Source: Malurus cyaneus samueli
Taxonomy: Eukaryota; Chordata; Aves; Passeriformes; Maluridae
Length of the DNA: 64,000 nucleotides
Assembly: GCA_009741485.1 (NCBI GenBank)
Contig: CM019214.1
Coordinates: 26,079,695 to 26,143,694, forward strand
Direction: 5' to 3'
Shown here: positions 61,046 to 64,000 of the stretch, one piece after another
Numbering within the stretch: the first letter of the stretch is position 1
Layout of the letters: every line of letters begins with the position of its first letter
Translations under genes and position numbers: made by a program
The notes under the pieces: model-generated
What the model was told of the DNA's origin: nothing
What the model saw: only the letters and a program-made list of their open reading frames with translations
Databases searched by the model: none

Positions 61046-64000
61046 TATATGATAGTATAATGAACCAAAGCAGGGAAGCTGGTATTTCTTGCAGTTTTTA
61101 TATGAATGATTTCTGATTTCTACTTATTATTTTTTAGACTATTAATATCTTGTTATAAATTACCCTTTGAACATTTGACAGTAATTATCTTTTTTATGTG
61201 CTGAAGTATTAAATATCCATGAGTCTTATTCAATTAATAAATTAGTTGGTATTCTGTGGTGAAACTGCATATTTGCTTCCTGATCTCTGCAGATCTCTTA
61301 CAATGGGTAGAACTAATGGCACCAGACAGAGAGTGACATTTGTCTCCTGCATGGGTGATGAAGTTTAAATGACAACTTGCGTTGGTTTTGGATAGTGTTG
61401 TGTATTTAACAAGCAAAATTTGAGGCTTTGCCCTACTTGATTCTCACGCTCTCATTTCACCTGACCACCCACCCATAACATTATGTTCTGTAGGTCTTTA
61501 ATTCCCTTTTTATCATTGAGATGGCTGCCAGACCAGGGGTACAGGGAAGAAAGTTATTAATGCCATAGAGCTGCTTGCAGCTCTCAGTCTTGGACATTAC
61601 TCACCAGGGTCCTCTCCTGTCAGATTTTTCCATGCTCTCCCCAGTCTTCAAGATCTTTCTCTGCTTTCATGATATTCCCTCCTGCCAGGATGTTTGCTGC
61701 CTTCTTTCTGGGTCTCCATCTTACTGAGACTATTTCAGAAACCACTTTTTCAGCACCAGCTCTTCTCTGTAGATCCCAAAGTCCCTGATTTTCCTAATTT
61801 AAATTGTTCTTTTACAGAAGCAAAGCATGGGATCAGACTCCTATGGTTCAGATGTGGTTTCCTTTTACGTTGACTTTTTAAGTGGGGGATTCAGGAAGAA
61901 GTGTACTCAAACTTGCCTGTAAAATTGGAACTGATGGACCTGTATCAATTCAAACTACCGGAAATGCATGAAAACGCCTCTATACAGACAACTCAGTGAA
62001 TCTGATTCAGAACAAAATAAAGGATACACAAAACGCCTGATGAAAGAGAAACAGAAGAATTATGCAGGGCCAAGATAAGCTAGATATGGAATGTTCCTGG
62101 CCAGAACTTTTGACATAGAGAAGAAACTAAAAGGAGGAACTAAACATGCAAATCTTTTTTTATGTAATTGTTCTGAAGATTTTGGGAAATTTTTAAAACA
62201 GAAAAGGATGGGGACATTTGCAAAAAGGGCTGGGTTAAAAATGTAAAATGTAGAAGTGCGAGATACATGGTTGCATGAAATGCAGCCATTTATATTAATC
62301 AATCATTTAAAATAATAATATACCATAGTATAGACTAGTCTTAGGGCATTCTGCTTATCTCATTTCAATTACATAAAGGCACACTGATGTTTAGACTACC
62401 AGAAATGTCAGAGTCCTAAAAAAAGCCAAAATAAACCCCAGAGACCCAGCCCAACAAAAATTAAACAAACAAATAATATAACGTATTCAGAAATATGTGA
62501 GATAAATAAATGGAAAAAGATGCAACACAAAAAAATGCAACACACTTGCAAATAAGTGATACATTTGGAAGGAAAATAATAAACAGCAAATGAAATGTAT
62601 ATATATGATATACATATGCAATAAATGAAAAAGAGTTTAAGAAAGCTAAGGGCATCAAAGATGCAGCAGAGGAAGAATCTAATAAAATTACATTCTATTA
62701 TTTGTCTGATTTTTACTTGCTTACTGATAAATGGAAATCCAAAAGGTCTTTGCGAGAAAATGTTTTAATAGCTCATAAGTACTAAATCTTCACCGCCATA
62801 TTTTCCCTGTTTTATAAGGCTGAAAAGTATTTCTAGCAAAAGTATTAAACTGTCAGGTTGTTTTATTTACAACTGCTCCCCATGTATATAGGGCTTAGGA
62901 CCAATCCTCTTAAAGAAGACAATTTTGCTGTTTTCCTGTTCCTTCCAAAGATCTGATGAACAGAGCCATATCATGCTCAGCCTCAGGAGTCAATTACAAC
63001 TCAGATCCAAGACCCTGCTGCTCTGCTGTCTTCTTGCTCCAGCAGCAGGGAATTTACCCTGGCCTGCAGTAGAATTCAACTGCACTGCTGCTCATGACCA
63101 GCTCTGTAATTGAATCTCTGCCTCCGTTTGTTTGCTAAGATAACATAATCAAAAATGATTGCAACACTGACAGCTATGAAAATGGTTTGGCAGCTGTGGG
63201 TTTTGTGTAAATGGACTAATCTACTTACATGTGGTCATAATCTGAAACACTATGCTATATAACTGAAACTGGGGATGGGGTTCTTTGGTGGTTTTTTTCA
63301 AAATGCTAAGTAGAAGGTGCAATACATCTATGTTTCTGCAGTTATTCAAATTCATAAGAATACAGAAAGTCAATTTTTAAAACACATTATCTTGCCTGGA
63401 TATTATTTTACACACTCATGCTATTTGTTTAATAATATTACACTCGTTCAGTCTCCTGATGTATTGTCCTCACATAGTCGTGGCAGAACAATATGTTTTT
63501 CTCTCTTTCTTCATCATGTAGCTTTTTTTACTTTAAGGCTTTCAGTGGTTAATGCTCAGCTAATACATTTCTGGAGATTTCTTCCCTTCTGTAAGTGACA
63601 TCACCAGGCTTTTGTGTTCTCAGAAAAACAAATCATACCTCTAGCCAGTGCTCATCAGTTCAGAAAAAGGATGCAGTCTGTGTCTGCAGGTTGGAGCTGT
63701 AATTCATATTCATTTTGGCAAATATCAGAAAACATGTTTTATTAACACATAGAGCATATACTGTTAAGAATTTATACAAACTATTACTGAGCAAGTGAGA
63801 AGCAGTCAGGGTTTTGGCTTGAGAAGGGAGTAAACATTTAACATTTACTCTACAGCAATGGCACACTTATCCAGGTAAACAAAAAAAAAAAGCCCAAGCA
63901 AATCTGAACTGAAAACCACAAAAATTATTACAATTTTATATATTTTTTTAAATAATTTGTCTATCTATCTTACTTGTTTATAACAGGGATTGTATTATAA
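61046..64000. other. Unique AT-rich sequence to window end
   Basis: No gene. The pyrimidine-richer stretch 61490-61790 might be an old repeat but matches nothing I can name. The block 62930-63200 has mixed composition and includes CAGCTGTG and TGACAG words, with no coding sense. Confidence 0.55.

Noticed and set aside
1..64000. CRISPR array, operon, phage or plasmid features
   Set aside because: The sequence is vertebrate in character. No regularly spaced repeats or bacterial gene organisation exist.

Overview
The window looks like AT-rich, non-coding DNA from a bird genome, most likely a songbird. The bird call rests on many 5'-truncated CR1 LINE copies with the avian 3' end (the 'ttccaac' segment followed by 'gattctatgattctatg'-type octamer tails) and on long terminal repeats of bird endogenous retroviruses. 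The songbird part is inference from the LTR type. No protein-coding gene, tRNA, rRNA or CRISPR array can be named with confidence. The longest open frames (158, 124 and 98 aa) lie in unexplained or LTR sequence and match nothing I know. The window is best read as a gene desert or part of a very large intron.

Layout. From 1 to 7.0 kb is unique AT-rich sequence with one coding-looking open frame (3584-3829) and a nearby exon-like segment. An ERVL-type LTR on the + strand fills about 7.05-7.76 kb. From 7.8 to 20.3 kb is mostly unique sequence with a small CR1 piece at 12.5 kb, a possible LTR scrap beside it and blocks that read like conserved non-coding elements. A TATAGA microsatellite lies at 20.3 kb, a reverse-strand copy of the same LTR family at 21.3 kb, an antisense CR1 ORF1-like remnant at 23.5 kb and a long decayed CR1 at 25.2-26.3 kb. 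A second LTR type sits at 29.8-30.1 kb, a CR1 remnant at 32.1 kb and an old CR1 reverse-transcriptase piece at 35.8-36.3 kb that runs into a 15-base run of N (36307-36321). From 36.3 to 55 kb is unique sequence with many A/T runs, an A-rich block at 42.8 kb and a pure TTCC microsatellite at 43.9 kb. The last 9 kb holds four CR1 copies, two of them abutting head to head (59938-61045).

Genes working together: none can be described. Several exon-like segments with good splice signals occur on both strands. Their number is what pseudoexon background in vertebrate introns would produce, so they are offered as candidates only. The most interesting are a possible terminal exon with stop and poly(A) signal on the - strand (33434-33599), a CpG-dense coding-like block (37753-37814, - strand) and a 48-base intron-like unit (16833-16880, - strand). 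I found no evidence of a new biological system here.
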